In this document: positions 12,500-21,252 of the stretch, piece by piece
Position numbering within the stretch: the stretch's first letter is position 1
Layout: the number at the start of each line of letters is the position of its first letter
Assembly (NCBI GenBank): GCA_001897745.1
Contig: MKUH01000013.1
Span: forward strand, 98,384-162,383
Reading direction: 5' to 3'
Origin: Candidatus Accumulibacter sp. 66-26
GTDB lineage: Bacteria > Pseudomonadota > Gammaproteobacteria > Burkholderiales > Rhodocyclaceae
DNA: 64,000 nucleotides
Program-made: the position numbers and the translations under genes
The notes under the pieces: model-generated
The model's input: the letters and a program-made list of their open reading frames with translations, nothing else
Database searches by the model: none
What the model was told of the DNA's origin: nothing

Positions 12500-13765
12500 A
12501 TGCCTTTCGGCTTCTACATCATCATGGCCGCGCAGTTTTTTTCCGCGCTGGCCGACAATGCCTTGCTCATCGCCGCCATCGCGGCCCTGCGGGACATGCA
12601 TGCGCCGAGTGAGTACGAGCCGCTGCTGAAGACCTTCTTCACCGTTTCCTACGTGCTGCTCGCCGCCTTCGTCGGCGCCTTCGCCGACTCGATGCCCAAG
12701 TGGCGCGTGATGTTCATCAGCAACACGATCAAGATCGGCGGCTGCGGCATGATGTTCTTCGGCGCGCATCCGCTGCTCGCCTACGCGGTGGTCGGCCTCG
12801 GCGCCGCCGCCTACTCGCCGGCCAAGTACGGCATCCTCACCGAATACCTGCCGCACCGCCTGCTGGTCGTGGCCAACGGCTGGATCGAAGGTCTGACGGT
12901 CGGCGCCATCATCATCGGCGTCGTCATCGGCGGCATGCTGATCAAGCCGGAAATCGCCCACGCCATGCTCGCCTTCGATTTTCCGCTGATCGACACCGGC
13001 ATCGACACTGTCGGCGAAATGGCGCTCAGCGTCGTCGCCGGCTTCTACCTGCTCGCCGCGCTGTTCAACCTCTACGTGCCGGATACCGGCGTCGACCACA
13101 AGCCGCTGCACAAGAACCCGTGGTATCTGGTGCGCGAGTTCAACCACTGTCTTTCGCTGCTCTGGCGCGACAAGCTCGGCCAGGTGTCGCTGGCGGTCAC
13201 GACGCTGTTCTGGGGCGCCGGCGCGACGCTGCAGTTCATCGTGATCAAGTGGGCCGAGGTCGCGCTGCATCTGGACCTGTCGAAGTCGAGCATGCTGCAG
13301 GGCGTGGTGGCCATCGGCGTGGCGCTCGGCGCCGGCATCGCGGCCAAGATGATCACGCTGCGCAAGTCGGTGCGCGTGATCCCGCTCGGCATCGCGATGG
13401 GCATCATCGTGCTGGTCATGAACTTCGTGCATCACCTCTGGATCGCCGTGCCGCTGCTGATCGTCATCGGCGGCCTCTCGGGCTTCTTCGTCGTGCCGAT
13501 GAACGCGCTCCTCCAGCACCGCGGCCACATCCTGATGGGTGCCGGCCATTCCATCGCCGTGCAGAACTTCAACGAGAATCTCTCGATCCTCGCCATGACC
13601 GGCATCTACTACGCGATGGTCAAGGCCGACCTGTCGATCTACTGGGTGATCACCCTGTTCGGCCTCTTCGTCAGCGGCGCCATGTACTTCGTCAAGCGCC
13701 TGCACGCCGCCAACCAGCGCGTGCACGACGACGTGATCCATCTGGACGACAGCGCCCACCACTGA
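12500..13765 (+). CDS. lplT: Lysophospholipid transporter LplT
   Basis: Major-facilitator inner-membrane protein that flips lysophospholipids to the cytoplasmic side for reacylation. 421 aa with about 12 predicted membrane helices. The N-terminus FFSALADNALLIAAIAAL with DNA in the first helix, and SPAKYGILTEYLP, are hallmarks of LplT. No acyltransferase (aas) gene is next to it. It is divergent from the LysR-alr-radA operon. The ATG at 12500 has no strong ribosome binding site. Confidence 0.92.
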   Translation: MPFGFYIIMAAQFFSALADNALLIAAIAALRDMHAPSEYEPLLKTFFTVSYVLLAAFVGAFADSMPKWRVMFISNTIKIGGCGMMFFGAHPLLAYAVVGLGAAAYSPAKYGILTEYLPHRLLVVANGWIEGLTVGAIIIGVVIGGMLIKPEIAHAMLAFDFPLIDTGIDTVGEMALSVVAGFYLLAALFNLYVPDTGVDHKPLHKNPWYLVREFNHCLSLLWRDKLGQVSLAVTTLFWGAGATLQFIVIKWAEVALHLDLSKSSMLQGVVAIGVALGAGIAAKMITLRKSVRVIPLGIAMGIIVLVMNFVHHLWIAVPLLIVIGGLSGFFVVPMNALLQHRGHILMGAGHSIAVQNFNENLSILAMTGIYYAMVKADLSIYWVITLFGLFVSGAMYFVKRLHAANQRVHDDVIHLDDSAHH

Positions 13766-13952
13766 TCGCCCGCGCCGGCGCGCCAGCCCGGCGCACCCGG
13801 CCTCCGGCCATGCCCGGAAAATATCCCGCACGGAACCGCAGACCCCGAGCGCAGTCTCACTGGCTGGCGGTCGCCGAACGCCGGCGCCCGCCGCCCCGCC
13901 CGATACACCGCAAGTGCAGCAACTTCGTCCGCATCGACTACAAGGAGTTGTC

Positions 13953-14507
13953 ATGAGCCAATATCAGATTGCCGTCGTCGTCGGCAGCCTTCGCCACGAT
14001 TCGATCAACCGCAGGCTGGCCGGCGCCCTCAGCAGAATGGCGCCGCCGGAATTCGCCTTCAAGCAGCTGTCGATCGGCGACCTGCCGCTCTACAACCAGG
14101 ACGACGACGCCGCCCAGGCGGCGAGCGTCAAAGCACTGAAGAACGAAATCGCCTCGGCCTCCGGCCTGCTCTTCGTCACGCCCGAATACAACCGTTCCAT
14201 CCCCGGCGTGCTCAAGAACGCCATCGACCACGCCTCGCGCCCCTACGGACAGAACGCCTGGAGCGGCAAGCCGGCCGGCGTCATCGGCGCGTCGATCGGC
14301 GCCCTCGGCAGCGCGCTGGCGCAGCAGCACCTGCGCAACGTCCTCGCCTACCTCGACGTGCCGACGCTCGGCCAGCCCGAAGCCTTCGTCCAGGTCAAGG
14401 ATGGCTTCTTCGACGCCGACGGCAACGTCGCCAACGCCGACACCCGGAAATTCCTGCAAGGCTGGATGGACCGCTACGTCGCCTGGGTCAAGATCCACAA
14501 CGCCTGA
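13953..14507 (+). CDS. NADPH-dependent FMN reductase
   Basis: Flavodoxin-fold oxidoreductase, 184 aa, of the FMN reductase/chromate reductase type. The FMN phosphate loop VGSLRHDSINRRL is near the N-terminus, and TPEYNRSIPGVLKNAID is the second family signature. Natural substrate (quinone, azo compound, metal oxyanion or free flavin) not decided by sequence. The start at 13953 is preceded by AAGGAG at good spacing, which favours it over an in-frame ATG 39 bases upstream. Confidence 0.9.
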   Translation: MSQYQIAVVVGSLRHDSINRRLAGALSRMAPPEFAFKQLSIGDLPLYNQDDDAAQAASVKALKNEIASASGLLFVTPEYNRSIPGVLKNAIDHASRPYGQNAWSGKPAGVIGASIGALGSALAQQHLRNVLAYLDVPTLGQPEAFVQVKDGFFDADGNVANADTRKFLQGWMDRYVAWVKIHNA

Positions 14508-14513
14508 CGCCCC

Positions 14514-14546
14514 GGAAGGGCCGGCGCCCGAGCGGCCGGCCCTTCC
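14514..14546 (+). terminator. 12-bp hairpin after the FMN reductase
   Basis: A perfect 12-bp stem (GGAAGGGCCGGC / GCCGGCCCTTCC) with a 9-base loop starts 7 bases after the stop codon. It lacks a U-run, so termination may be weak or factor-assisted. Confidence 0.5.
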
Positions 14547-14658
14547 CGCCCGCCGCCGGAGTGGCTCCCCGCTTCTTCCGCACATCCGTCAATAGGTAAA
14601 ACCGTCTAGCGCGCTGCCCAATCTCCCCTATGGCGGCAGGGGGATTGCGCGCCTAATC

Positions 14659-14691
14659 TGGCAACAAGCCTTGAACCAGGGAGTGTTGCCA
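14659..14691 (+). promoter_or_regulatory. 8-bp inverted repeat flush with the ttrB start codon
   Basis: TGGCAACA (14659-14666) and TGTTGCCA (14684-14691) are perfect complements; the last base is the A of the ttrB ATG. The ribosome binding site GGGAG (14679-14683) lies in the loop directly against the right arm. This could tune ttrB translation. Confidence 0.4.
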
Positions 14692-15488
14692 TGAAAGAGA
14701 TGCGAAACGGCAGCGGCGAACCGCCCGTTGCCGCCCCGAACCCCCATGCCTGCGCAGAAAGCGTGTCCGCCTCGCGGCGCGCCTTCCTGCGCGGGATTCC
14801 GGTCCTCACCGTGGGCGCCGTCGCCGCCCCCGCCCTGGCGGAAGCGCCGGGCGCGCAGGCCGGCGCGCACTGGGGCATGCTCGTCGATGTGCGCAAGTGC
14901 ATCGGCTGCCAGGCCTGCACCGTCGCCTGCATCCACGAGAACGCGGTGCCCGAGGGCAGCTTCCGCACCATCGTTTCGACCTACAGCGTCAAGCAGGCCG
15001 ACGACGCCGCGCAGCCGGCCGGCACCTACGTCCTGCCGCGCCTGTGCAACCACTGCGACAATCCGCCGTGCATCCCGGTCTGCCCGGTCGGCGCCACCTT
15101 CAAGCGCGCCGACGGCCTCGTGCTGGTCGACGGCGAGCGCTGCGTCGGCTGCGCCTACTGCGTGCAGGCCTGCCCCTACGACGCGCGCTTCATCAACCAC
15201 GAGACCGGCAAGGCGGACAAGTGCACCTTCTGCGGCCATCGTCTCGACGCCGGGCTGCTGCCGGCCTGCGTCGAAACCTGCGTCGGCGGCGCGCGCATCT
15301 TCGGCGACCTGAACGACCCCGAGGGCGAACTGCGCCGGCGCATGAAGGCCGCCGGCAGCGAGCTCAAGGTGCTCAAGCCCGAGGCGGGCACCAAGCCCCG
15401 CGTCTTCTACATCGGTCTCGACGAGCGCTTCCAGGGCAAGGTCGAAGGCCAGGGCGCGCTGTGGAAACCCGAATCTCACGGAGGCTGA
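14691..15488 (+). CDS. ttrB: Tetrathionate reductase iron-sulfur subunit TtrB
   Basis: Electron-transfer subunit carrying electrons from the membrane subunit TtrC to TtrA on the periplasmic side. 265 aa. A twin-arginine signal (SRRAFLRG) and hydrophobic stretch at residues ~27-50 predict Tat export. Sixteen cysteines form four [4Fe-4S] sets: CIGCQACTVAC, CNHCDNPPCIPVC, CVGCAYCVQAC and CTFCGHR with PACVETC. It is the first gene of ttrBCA; the stop lies two bases before ttrC. Confidence 0.93.
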   Translation: MKEMRNGSGEPPVAAPNPHACAESVSASRRAFLRGIPVLTVGAVAAPALAEAPGAQAGAHWGMLVDVRKCIGCQACTVACIHENAVPEGSFRTIVSTYSVKQADDAAQPAGTYVLPRLCNHCDNPPCIPVCPVGATFKRADGLVLVDGERCVGCAYCVQACPYDARFINHETGKADKCTFCGHRLDAGLLPACVETCVGGARIFGDLNDPEGELRRRMKAAGSELKVLKPEAGTKPRVFYIGLDERFQGKVEGQGALWKPESHGG

Positions 15489-15490
15489 AC

Positions 15491-16600
15491 ATGAACCCGA
15501 CCATCGTCGAAACCGTCAACGTCGCGCGCGAAGTCGCGTGGCTGCCGTGGGCCGTCCAGTACTTCTTCCTGATCGGCCTGTCCTACGGCGCCTTTCTCAT
15601 CTCATTGCCCGGCATCGTCGGCCGCCGCCCGGGCTGGACCGGCATTTCCCGCCTCGCCCTGCTCGGCGCCCTGCTCTGCGGCCTGACGGCGCCCGTCGCG
15701 CTGCTCGCCGACCTGCACCAGCCGGGCCGCTTCTACCACTTCTACCTGTATTTCACGCCGTCCTCGTGGATGTCCTGGGGCGCCTTCTTCATCCCGGTCT
15801 ATCTCACCGGGCTGATCCTCTACGCCTGGCTCGCCCTGCGCCCGCTGCTCGCGCAGCAGGCGGCCGACGGCAATCTCTCGCCGCGCCTCGCCGCGCTCTG
15901 CCGGACGCTCGCCTACGGCGGCCACGAGAGCCGCGGCGCGCTGCTCGCCGCCGCCGCCCTCGCCTTCGTCGGCGCCGCGCTGGTCGCGCTGTATACCGGC
16001 ATGGAAGTGATGGTCGTGCAGGCCCGTCCGCTGTGGGACACGCCGCTGCTGCCGGTGCAGTTCGTCGTCACCGCGCTGGCCGGCGGCATCGGCCTCACCC
16101 TGCTGCTGCAGCGCTTCGCCCCGGCGGCGGCGGGCGCGCCGGAAACCCTCCGCCTGGCGCGGGCGCTCGCCGCCACGCAGCTGCTCGCCCTGCTGGTCGG
16201 CGCGGTGTGGCTTGCGCTCGGACTCAGCGGGCTGTCGCCGAGCCACGCCCAGGCGCTCGCGCAGGTCGCGCCCTCGGCGTCGTGGAAGCTGACCGCCGCC
16301 TGGGCCGCCGGCAGCGCCGCGCTGACCCTGTGGCTCGCCCTGCGCCATCCCGGCAGCGGCGTGCTGATCGGCCTGCTCGCCCTGCACAGCGCCTGGATGA
16401 TGCGCTGGACCGTCTTCATCGGCGGCCAGGAAGTGCCGAAGACCGGTGCCGGCTTCTATCAGTACCACCTGCCGCTCGGCCATGAGGGACTGCTCGGCAT
16501 CGTCGGCACCTTCGGCCTGTGGATCGCCCTCTTCGTCGCGCTGACCGCCCTGCTGCCGGTCGCCCGCCTGGGCGGGGAAAACGGCCGGACAAACATTTGA
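15491..16600 (+). CDS. ttrC: Tetrathionate reductase membrane subunit TtrC (NrfD/PsrC family)
   Basis: Integral membrane quinol dehydrogenase subunit that passes electrons from menaquinol to TtrB. 369 aa with about nine hydrophobic helices. The early segment GLSYGAFLISLP and the helix with LYTGMEVMVVQARPLW resemble NrfD/PsrC proteins, and QEVPKTGAGFYQY is near the C-terminus. The ATG at 15491 follows the ttrB stop by two bases and has GGAGGC upstream. Confidence 0.92.
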   Translation: MNPTIVETVNVAREVAWLPWAVQYFFLIGLSYGAFLISLPGIVGRRPGWTGISRLALLGALLCGLTAPVALLADLHQPGRFYHFYLYFTPSSWMSWGAFFIPVYLTGLILYAWLALRPLLAQQAADGNLSPRLAALCRTLAYGGHESRGALLAAAALAFVGAALVALYTGMEVMVVQARPLWDTPLLPVQFVVTALAGGIGLTLLLQRFAPAAAGAPETLRLARALAATQLLALLVGAVWLALGLSGLSPSHAQALAQVAPSASWKLTAAWAAGSAALTLWLALRHPGSGVLIGLLALHSAWMMRWTVFIGGQEVPKTGAGFYQYHLPLGHEGLLGIVGTFGLWIALFVALTALLPVARLGGENGRTNI

Positions 16601-16625
16601 GCGCCGAACGCGCAAGGAGAACAGC

Positions 16626-19600
16626 ATGAAAATCGCACGTCGCCAGATCGTCGCCGCCGGCGGAGTCGCCGCCTTCGCCGCCGGTTTCTCGCAAACGCTC
16701 GGCCGCGCCGTCGGCAACATCGCCGACAAGGTGATGGGCAAGCCCGCGCCCGAGAAGAAGCTCTGGGGCAACGCCGCCGCGCCCGAATTCACCGTCGATC
16801 CGGCCACCGGCAAGCTGCAGCCCAACCCGGCGCAGCAGGTCAGCTACACCGCCTGCCTCGGCTGCACCACGCAGTGCGGCGTCCGCGTCCGCGTCGACAA
16901 GGAATCCGGACGCGTCATCCGCGTCGCCGGCAACCCCTACAGCCCCCTGTCGACCGAACCGCACCTGCCGATGAAGGCCTCGGTGCGCGACAGCCTGATC
17001 GCTTTCTCGCGCTTCCAGGAGAAGGGCCTCGCCGGCCGCTCGACGGCCTGCGGGCGCGGCAACGCCGTACTCTCCCAGATGAGTTCGCCGTTCCGCGTGC
17101 TGACGCCGCTGAAGCGCGTCGGCCCGCGCAACTCGGGCAAATGGGAACCGATCTCCTTCGCGCAGCTGGTCAAGGAAGTGACCGAGGGCGGCGATCTGTT
17201 CGGCGAAGGCCCGGTGGCCGGCTTCAAGGCCCTGCGCGACCTCGCCACGCCGATCGACCCGGCGCAACCCGAACTCGGCCCCCGGGTCAATCAGGTGGCC
17301 CTGCTCTCCAGCGTCAACGACGGCCGCGAAGCCTTCGCCCGGCGCTTCTGGAACAAGTCCTACGGCACGCTCAACTTCGTCGGCCACGGCTCGTACTGCG
17401 GCGGCTCCTACCGCTCCGGCTCGGGCGCGCTGTTCGGCGACATGAAGAAGATGCCGCACGCCAAGCCCGACCTCGCCCACAGCGAGTTCGTGATCTTCGT
17501 CGGCACGGCGCCGGGCAACGCCGGCAACCCCTTCAAGCGCACCGGCGCGATGCTCGCCAAGGGACGCAGCGACGGAACGCTCGACTACGTCGTGGTCGAC
17601 CCGGTGCTGACCAACGCCGACAACCGCGCCGCCGGCGACCGCGGGCGCTGGATTCCGATCCGCCCCGGCACCGACAGCGCGCTGGCGCTCGGCATGATGC
17701 GCTGGATGCTCGACAACGGGCGCATCAACACCGCCTATCTCGCCAACCCCAACCTCGCCGTCGCCGCGCAGCAGGGCGAGCCGTCCTTCACCAGCGCCAG
17801 CTGGCTGGTCGTCAGCGAAGCCGGCCATCCGCGCCAGGGACGCTTCCTGCGCGGCTCCGACATCGGCCTGCCGGTGGACGAGGAAGAGCGCTACAAGGAC
17901 GCCGATCCCTACCTGATCCTCGGCGCCGACGGCAAGCCGGTGCCGGCCGGCAAGGCCACGGCGCCCGCCGCGCTCGATGCGGAAACCGTCCTCGCGCTGA
18001 ACGACAAGCCGCTCGCCGTGCAGACCGCCTGGCTGCTGCTCAAGGCGTCGATCCAGCGCCAGAGCGTCGAAGAATGCGCCGATGCCTGCGGCATCCCCGC
18101 CGCGACGATCGCCGCGCTCGCCGAGAAATTCACGAGCCACGGCCGCAAGGCGGCGGTCATCGCGCACGGCGGCATGATGTCCGGCGCCGGTTTCTACAAC
18201 GCCTTCTCGCTGATGACGCTCAACGCGCTGATCGGCAACCTCAACTGGAAGGGCGGCCTCGTCATGAACGGCGGCGGCTTCAAGGACGACGGCGAAGGCC
18301 CGCGCTACAACCTCGACACCTTCCCCGGCGCGGTCAAGCCCAAGGGCACGCCGCTCGGGCGCAACGTGCCCTACGAGAAGAGCAGCGAATTCGCCCGCAA
18401 GAAGGCCGAGGGCAAGCCCTACCCGGCGCAGTCGCCGTGGTTCCCGAACGCGCCCGGCCTCGCCACCGAATGGTTCACCGGCGCCCTCAACGGCTACCCC
18501 TACACGATCAAGGCGCTGATCCTGTGGAGCTCCAACCCGCTCTACGGCATCACCGGCGTGCGCGCCCAGATCGAGAAGGATCTCGCCGACCCGAAGAAGA
18601 TCCCGTTGATCGTCTCGGTCGATCCGCTGATCAACGAGAGCAACGCCTACGCCGACTACATCGTTCCCGATTCGCTGATGTACGAAAGCTGGGGCTGGGC
18701 GGCGCCGTGGAGCGGCGTGCCGACCAAGGCATGCACCGCGCGCTGGCCGGTGGTCGAACCGCAGGCGGCGAAGACGTCGGATGCGCCCGACGGCCAGGCG
18801 ATCGGCATGGAAACCTTCTTCATCGCGCTGGCGAAAGCCATGGCGCTGCCCGGCTTCGGCCCCGAGGCGCTGAGCGACGCCGAAGGCAACGCGCTGCCGC
18901 TCGAACGCCCCGAGCACTGGTATCTGCGCGGCGGCGCCAACATCGCGTGGCTGGGCAAGGAACCGGTGCCCGACGCCACCGACGACGACCTCGCTCTGTC
19001 CGGCGTCGACCGTCTGCGCCCGCTGCTCGAAGCGACGCTGAAGCCCGAGGAATGGCGCAAGGTGGCCTTCCTCTACACGCGCGGCGGCCGCTACCAGCCG
19101 GGCAAGGACGCGCAGGACGAAGCCAATCCGGAATGGCAGACCAACCGCTTCAACAAACCGCTCTGGCTGTGGAGCGACGCGGTCGGCGGCAGCAAGAACA
19201 GCGTCACCGGCAAGCGCTTCTCCGGCTGCGCGACCCTGCACGAACCCGCCTTCATCGACGGCACACCGATGCGCAAGGTGTATCCGCAGGCGGCGTGGCC
19301 GCTGCAGGTGATCAGCTTCAAGTCGGCGCTGCAGAACTCCTACAGCATCGCCGCCACCCGGCTCACCGGCATCCACCCGGAGAATCCGGCGCTCGTGCAT
19401 CCGGCCGACGCCGCCCGGGCCGGCCTGAAGAGCGGCGACACCGCCACCCTCAGCACGCCGGGCGGCAGCGTGAAGACCACGGTGATCGTGCATGAGGGCG
19501 TGATGCAGGGCGTCGTCGCCATCGAGCACGGCTTCGGCCACCGCGAACTCGGCGCCCGCGCCCACCGCATCGGCGACGAACGCCAGCCCGACAAGCCCGC

Positions 19601-19733
19601 GCTGCGCGCCGGCATCAACCTCAACGACCTCGGCCTGTCCGACCCGACGCGGACAGGCAAGTCGGTGTGGGTCGACGCCGTCTCCGGCGCCGCGGTGCGC
19701 AACGGGCTGCCGGCAAGGCTGGTACGCGCCTGA
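16626..19733 (+). CDS. ttrA: Tetrathionate reductase catalytic subunit TtrA (molybdopterin)
   Basis: Bis-molybdopterin-guanine-dinucleotide enzyme that reduces tetrathionate to two thiosulfates in the periplasm. 1035 aa, normal for TtrA. An N-terminal twin-arginine signal (ARRQIVAAGGVAAF) is present. The proximal [4Fe-4S] ligands are in CLGCTTQC, with the fourth in STACGRGN. The Mo ligand is probably the cysteine in GSYCGGSYRSGSG. Order ttrB-ttrC-ttrA matches the well-known Salmonella operon. An arsenate or selenate reductase of the same family is a less likely alternative, given the length, the NrfD subunit and the nearby ttrRS pair. Confidence 0.93.
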   Translation: MKIARRQIVAAGGVAAFAAGFSQTLGRAVGNIADKVMGKPAPEKKLWGNAAAPEFTVDPATGKLQPNPAQQVSYTACLGCTTQCGVRVRVDKESGRVIRVAGNPYSPLSTEPHLPMKASVRDSLIAFSRFQEKGLAGRSTACGRGNAVLSQMSSPFRVLTPLKRVGPRNSGKWEPISFAQLVKEVTEGGDLFGEGPVAGFKALRDLATPIDPAQPELGPRVNQVALLSSVNDGREAFARRFWNKSYGTLNFVGHGSYCGGSYRSGSGALFGDMKKMPHAKPDLAHSEFVIFVGTAPGNAGNPFKRTGAMLAKGRSDGTLDYVVVDPVLTNADNRAAGDRGRWIPIRPGTDSALALGMMRWMLDNGRINTAYLANPNLAVAAQQGEPSFTSASWLVVSEAGHPRQGRFLRGSDIGLPVDEEERYKDADPYLILGADGKPVPAGKATAPAALDAETVLALNDKPLAVQTAWLLLKASIQRQSVEECADACGIPAATIAALAEKFTSHGRKAAVIAHGGMMSGAGFYNAFSLMTLNALIGNLNWKGGLVMNGGGFKDDGEGPRYNLDTFPGAVKPKGTPLGRNVPYEKSSEFARKKAEGKPYPAQSPWFPNAPGLATEWFTGALNGYPYTIKALILWSSNPLYGITGVRAQIEKDLADPKKIPLIVSVDPLINESNAYADYIVPDSLMYESWGWAAPWSGVPTKACTARWPVVEPQAAKTSDAPDGQAIGMETFFIALAKAMALPGFGPEALSDAEGNALPLERPEHWYLRGGANIAWLGKEPVPDATDDDLALSGVDRLRPLLEATLKPEEWRKVAFLYTRGGRYQPGKDAQDEANPEWQTNRFNKPLWLWSDAVGGSKNSVTGKRFSGCATLHEPAFIDGTPMRKVYPQAAWPLQVISFKSALQNSYSIAATRLTGIHPENPALVHPADAARAGLKSGDTATLSTPGGSVKTTVIVHEGVMQGVVAIEHGFGHRELGARAHRIGDERQPDKPALRAGINLNDLGLSDPTRTGKSVWVDAVSGAAVRNGLPARLVRA

Positions 19734-19761
19734 AAAAGAACCGATTTCCGACGCAGTTTCG

Positions 19762-19788
19762 GCCTCGCCTGATGCGGGGCTTTTTTTT
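19762..19788 (+). terminator. Rho-independent terminator of ttrBCA
   Basis: Stem GCCTCGC / GCGGGGC (one G-U pair), 5-base loop, then eight T (19781-19788). It starts 28 bases after the ttrA stop and separates the ttr operon from the cytochrome-porin gene. Confidence 0.88.
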
Positions 19789-19887
19789 GCTCCGACCGGC
19801 GCATTCCGAAATTTCTGCACTTTTTACCAGTGCCACGGTACATGCTTCGCCATAGCCGCAAAATGCCCCGAAAACCCTAAAAACCGT

Positions 19888-19909
19888 CATGCAAACAATG
19901 ACATGCAAA
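19888..19909 (+). repeat. Direct repeat CATGCAAA upstream of the cytochrome-porin gene
   Basis: CATGCAAA occurs at 19888-19895 and 19902-19909, 14 bases start to start, in the AT-rich leader about 90 bases before the ATG. Candidate regulator site; no known consensus recognised. Confidence 0.3.
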
Positions 19910-19995
19910 GCGTAAAAAAAGGTTTGTTTTGCGGATTCGAAAAGCATGGACTACGTTGGAAAACGCCCATATGACAAAAAATTGCGGAGGCTCCC

Positions 19996-21177
19996 ATGGA
20001 ATCGTTTTCCAGGTTTTTCCATCGTTCGCTGCCGGCCGCCGCCGCACTTTCACAACTCGCCGTTGCCGCGTCGGCGCTCGCCCCGGGCGAGGCGTCGGCA
20101 TTGCCGCTGTTTTCCCGACAGACCGGACAGAGCTGCGCCACCTGCCACGCCGGCGAACGATACGCCGCCGCTCTGCCGTCCGGAGGAAGGTTCAATTCGT
20201 TCGCCGATGCCGACGGGGTGCGCGGCATGATCCCTTTCTCGCGGACCCTGCGAAGCGGAGCAGCATTGCGCGGCGATGCCAATGACGGCGAAGGCCGGGG
20301 CCTCGCGCCGCCCGACCCCCTGTTCGGCATCGTCCCCGCCGCGCCCTACGGCCAACGCTACACCGGAACATCGTTCGACCCGCCGGTCGCGCCGCGCATC
20401 TCCACGGATGCGGCGCCGGATGGCCCGGCCGTCGGACTCGGCCTCGCCGCCGAATGGAAGGGGCTGGTGTATGCAGAGTTCGGCGCCTACCGAAGCGCAA
20501 GAAACGCCGGAGGTCTTTCGCCCTTCGCCAGGCCGGGAATAGCCGCCCCCGACAGCCGTCCCGCGCGCGGGCTGAACCCCTATTGGCGGCTGGCGCTCAA
20601 TTACGAATGGGGCGCGCACGGCGCAACGATCGGCCTGCACGGACTGAGCGGGCGGCTCGACGTCGATCCGGCGGACGCCCGCTCGCCATCGATCCGCAGC
20701 CAGGAGTTCGGCATCGACGGCCAGTACCGCTACGCCAGCCAGCCCTACGGCATTTCCGCGCGCGTCTCCTTCAGCCGGGAAAAGCAGCGCTACGACGACC
20801 CCGTCTGGAATATCGAAACCCCGGCCTACGGCGGCGCCCTGGCAAACGCGGCAAATACCGTCGACCTGCTGAAAGTGAACGCCACCTACACCTACGAATC
20901 GAAATACGGGGCCAGCTTGTCCTACGTGAGCGCCACAGGAACGCAAGGCGCCTTCCTGCACGGAGCCGACCCGCTCATTGCTCCGTTCAACAACGCCTCC
21001 GGCACGCGCGTCTGGGTTCCGGAAGTTTTCCTGACCCCCGCCCAATACCTGCGCATCGGCCTCCAGTACTACAAATACACGCGCTTCGCGGGCGGCGTGG
21101 CCGCTTTCGACGGCAGCCCGGCCGGCGGCGCGCGCGACAACGACCTGATCTTCATCTACCTCTGGAGCGCCTACTGA
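19996..21177 (+). CDS. Fused monoheme cytochrome c-outer membrane porin (Cyc2-like)
   Basis: 393 aa. Residues 1-36 form a signal peptide. Directly after it comes LPLFSRQTGQSCATCHAG, with one CxxCH heme site in the same position and wording as in Cyc2-type proteins. The remaining ~320 residues are rich in alternating hydrophobic/polar strands with many Tyr and Arg and end in DNDLIFIYLWSAY, typical of an outer-membrane beta barrel. I infer a heme held in a porin that carries electrons across the outer membrane. Ribosome binding site GGAGG 5 bases before the ATG. It sits between ttrBCA (after a terminator) and convergent ttrR. The donor or acceptor is unknown. Confidence 0.75.
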   Translation: MESFSRFFHRSLPAAAALSQLAVAASALAPGEASALPLFSRQTGQSCATCHAGERYAAALPSGGRFNSFADADGVRGMIPFSRTLRSGAALRGDANDGEGRGLAPPDPLFGIVPAAPYGQRYTGTSFDPPVAPRISTDAAPDGPAVGLGLAAEWKGLVYAEFGAYRSARNAGGLSPFARPGIAAPDSRPARGLNPYWRLALNYEWGAHGATIGLHGLSGRLDVDPADARSPSIRSQEFGIDGQYRYASQPYGISARVSFSREKQRYDDPVWNIETPAYGGALANAANTVDLLKVNATYTYESKYGASLSYVSATGTQGAFLHGADPLIAPFNNASGTRVWVPEVFLTPAQYLRIGLQYYKYTRFAGGVAAFDGSPAGGARDNDLIFIYLWSAY

Positions 21178-21252
21178 GACGTCGCCTTCGTGCCCGGACG
21201 GGCGCGGGGAGCACGGCGCGCGCCGGTATCCGACGAGCGCCGCCCCGCCGCC

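Noticed and set aside
16626..19733. Arsenate or selenate reductase as alternative to TtrA
   Set aside because: Length, the NrfD-type subunit, subunit order and the adjacent TtrS/TtrR-like pair all fit tetrathionate reductase better, though phylogeny was not run.
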